Source: an uncultured Lachnospiraceae bacterium (GTDB taxonomy: Bacteria; Bacillota_A; Clostridia; Lachnospirales; Lachnospiraceae). Taken from it: a stretch of DNA of 6,350 nt. Each line of letters begins with the position of its first letter. The stretch's first letter is position 1. Location of the stretch: contig USPJ01000081.1 of NCBI GenBank assembly GCA_900556645.1, positions 1 through 6,350 of the forward strand, read 5' to 3'. Positions 5,353 to 6,350 of this stretch are shown piece after piece. The notes under the pieces were generated by a model. It ran no database searches. It worked only from the letters and a program-made list of their open reading frames with translations, and was not told the DNA's origin. The position numbers and the translations under genes were made by a program.

Positions 5353-6350
5353 TGGTTTTTCGACACTTTCTGATGTTTCCAAATAAGAATTGCCACTCCT
5401 GCCGCCAGGGTTTCCGCAATAACAAATGCTATCCACACACCGGAAGCACCCCAAATTCTGCTTCCCGCATAAGCCGCCGGAAGAATAATGACCACATACC
5501 GCATCAAGGAAATCATCAGCGAGGACATTCCTCTTCCCAACGCCTCCAAAGTTCCTGCACAGACTACCGACACGGAAGAGATGACAAATCCAAGGCTGAT
5601 AATCCGCAACGCCTTCACACCTTCTTCCAAGGTCTGTGGATTTTTGGTAAACAATCCCATCAGCCCCTCAGGCAGAATCAGGCATACCAGCATTCCCACA
5701 CACATGATTCCCGCAATCAACTCCAAACTGATACGGAAAATCTTTCTTACACGTTTTCCCTCTCCTGCACCGTAATTGTAGCTAATCAAAGGTCTCATTC
5801 CCTGTATGATTCCGTTTGCCGGAAGATAGATAAATGTCTGTAATTTATAGTAGATTCCCAAAACCACCACATACATCTGGGCATAGACAGAAAGGATTCC
5901 GTTTAAGGCCGATACCAAAAAGGAAGGAAGTGCCATGTTTAATGTTGCCGGAATCCCAATCTGGTACATCTTCCCGCAGATTGCTTTTGTGGGTCTCATA
6001 TCCTTTACACAGATTTTCAAGGGAATATCCTTTACAAAATACGCCACAATATAGACGCTGAAGGTTACCACCCATCCCAATCCGGTGGCAACTGCCGCTC
6101 CCTTTACCCCCATCCTTGGGAAAAAGCCGGTTCCGAAAATAAACAGCGGGTCCAGCACAATATTGACCACCTGACCGATAATGCTGCCGATCATAGATAC
6201 CCTCGCGGCGCCCTCGCCCCGCACCAGGTTGCCCAGCATCACGGAGGACACAATAAAGGGAGAGCCGATGGCCACATACTTCAGATAATCGGCGGCGTAG
6301 GCAAAGGTGGCGTCCGACGCGCCCACTGCGTACAGTACCGGCTTGCGGAA
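5349..6350 (-). CDS. MATE family efflux transporter, partial (N-terminus outside window)
   Basis: This is an integral membrane antiporter of the MATE (multidrug and toxic compound extrusion) family. Members export cationic drugs or metabolites in exchange for Na+ or H+. The reading frame is open to the right edge: 333 residues and a TGA stop are visible, against about 450 for the family, so roughly the first 110-120 residues are missing. Family hallmarks seen are GASDATFAYAADYLKY near the left of the fragment, then NIVLDPLFIFG followed by MGVKGAAVATGLGW, and in the second half GIIQGMRPLISYNYGAGEG, the typical 'qG.rPliSYNyGA' repeat motif. Eight or nine hydrophobic segments alternate with short basic loops, and the tail is basic (HQKVSKNH). 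The GTG at 6326 lies inside the conserved domain and is not the true start. No terminator hairpin follows the stop; the next gene's -35 box overlaps it. The substrate cannot be predicted. Codons near the right edge are richer in G/C than those near the stop. Confidence 0.93.
   Translation of the reverse strand, partial: FRKPVLYAVGASDATFAYAADYLKYVAIGSPFIVSSVMLGNLVRGEGAARVSMIGSIIGQVVNIVLDPLFIFGTGFFPRMGVKGAAVATGLGWVVTFSVYIVAYFVKDIPLKICVKDMRPTKAICGKMYQIGIPATLNMALPSFLVSALNGILSVYAQMYVVVLGIYYKLQTFIYLPANGIIQGMRPLISYNYGAGEGKRVRKIFRISLELIAGIMCVGMLVCLILPEGLMGLFTKNPQTLEEGVKALRIISLGFVISSVSVVCAGTLEALGRGMSSLMISLMRYVVIILPAAYAGSRIWGASGVWIAFVIAETLAAGVAILIWKHQKVSKNH

Noticed and set aside
5346..5843. Plus-strand 165-codon open frame
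   Set aside because: It is antisense to the MATE gene; the product is rich in Ser, His, Arg and Gln with no domain, typical of a shadow frame.

Overview
The window is a compact stretch of bacterial chromosome in which every supported gene lies on the minus strand, so transcription runs from high to low coordinates. Strong AGGAGG-type ribosome binding sites, a lipobox lipoprotein, sigma-A-like promoters, moderate base composition and gene order all suggest a Gram-positive Firmicute. A Clostridia (Lachnospiraceae-like) gut or rumen anaerobe is my best guess, but this is inference and no marker gene is present.

In order of transcription the window holds: (1) the C-terminal three quarters of a MATE-family multidrug/cation antiporter, running off the right edge (6350 to 5349); (2) a leader region with a promoter whose -35 box overlaps the MATE stop codon, a palindrome over the -10/start site, and one clear leader hairpin; (3) a four-gene BMP-type (basic membrane protein / PnrA-like) ABC importer operon: a substrate-binding lipoprotein (5228 to 4038), a double-domain ATPase starting at GTG (3935 to 2406), permease 1 (2406 to 1294) and permease 2 (1293 to 313); (4) a separate sigma-A promoter and the first 65 codons of a secreted protein of unknown function, running off the left edge (195 to 1).

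The importer has the gene order of Bacillus subtilis nupNOPQ (guanosine/nucleoside uptake) and related BMP systems. The lipoprotein would capture a purine nucleoside or related small molecule at the cell surface, the two permeases would form the channel, and the tandem ATPase would drive uptake. The ATPase, permease 1 and permease 2 are tightly coupled (1-nt overlap, then directly abutting). The lipoprotein gene is set apart by 102 nt containing a long stem-loop, a usual arrangement for making more binding protein than transporter. The substrate cannot be fixed from the sequence, and the binding protein's N-terminal signature resembles the adenine/purine-type or Med-like BMP branch more than classical NupN.

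I see no RNA gene, CRISPR array, insertion sequence or phage element. This is mostly an ordinary transport locus. The points worth a second look are the regulatory DNA before the lipoprotein gene, the intercistronic stem-loop, the asymmetric ATP sites of the ATPase, and a gradient of codon composition along the MATE gene.
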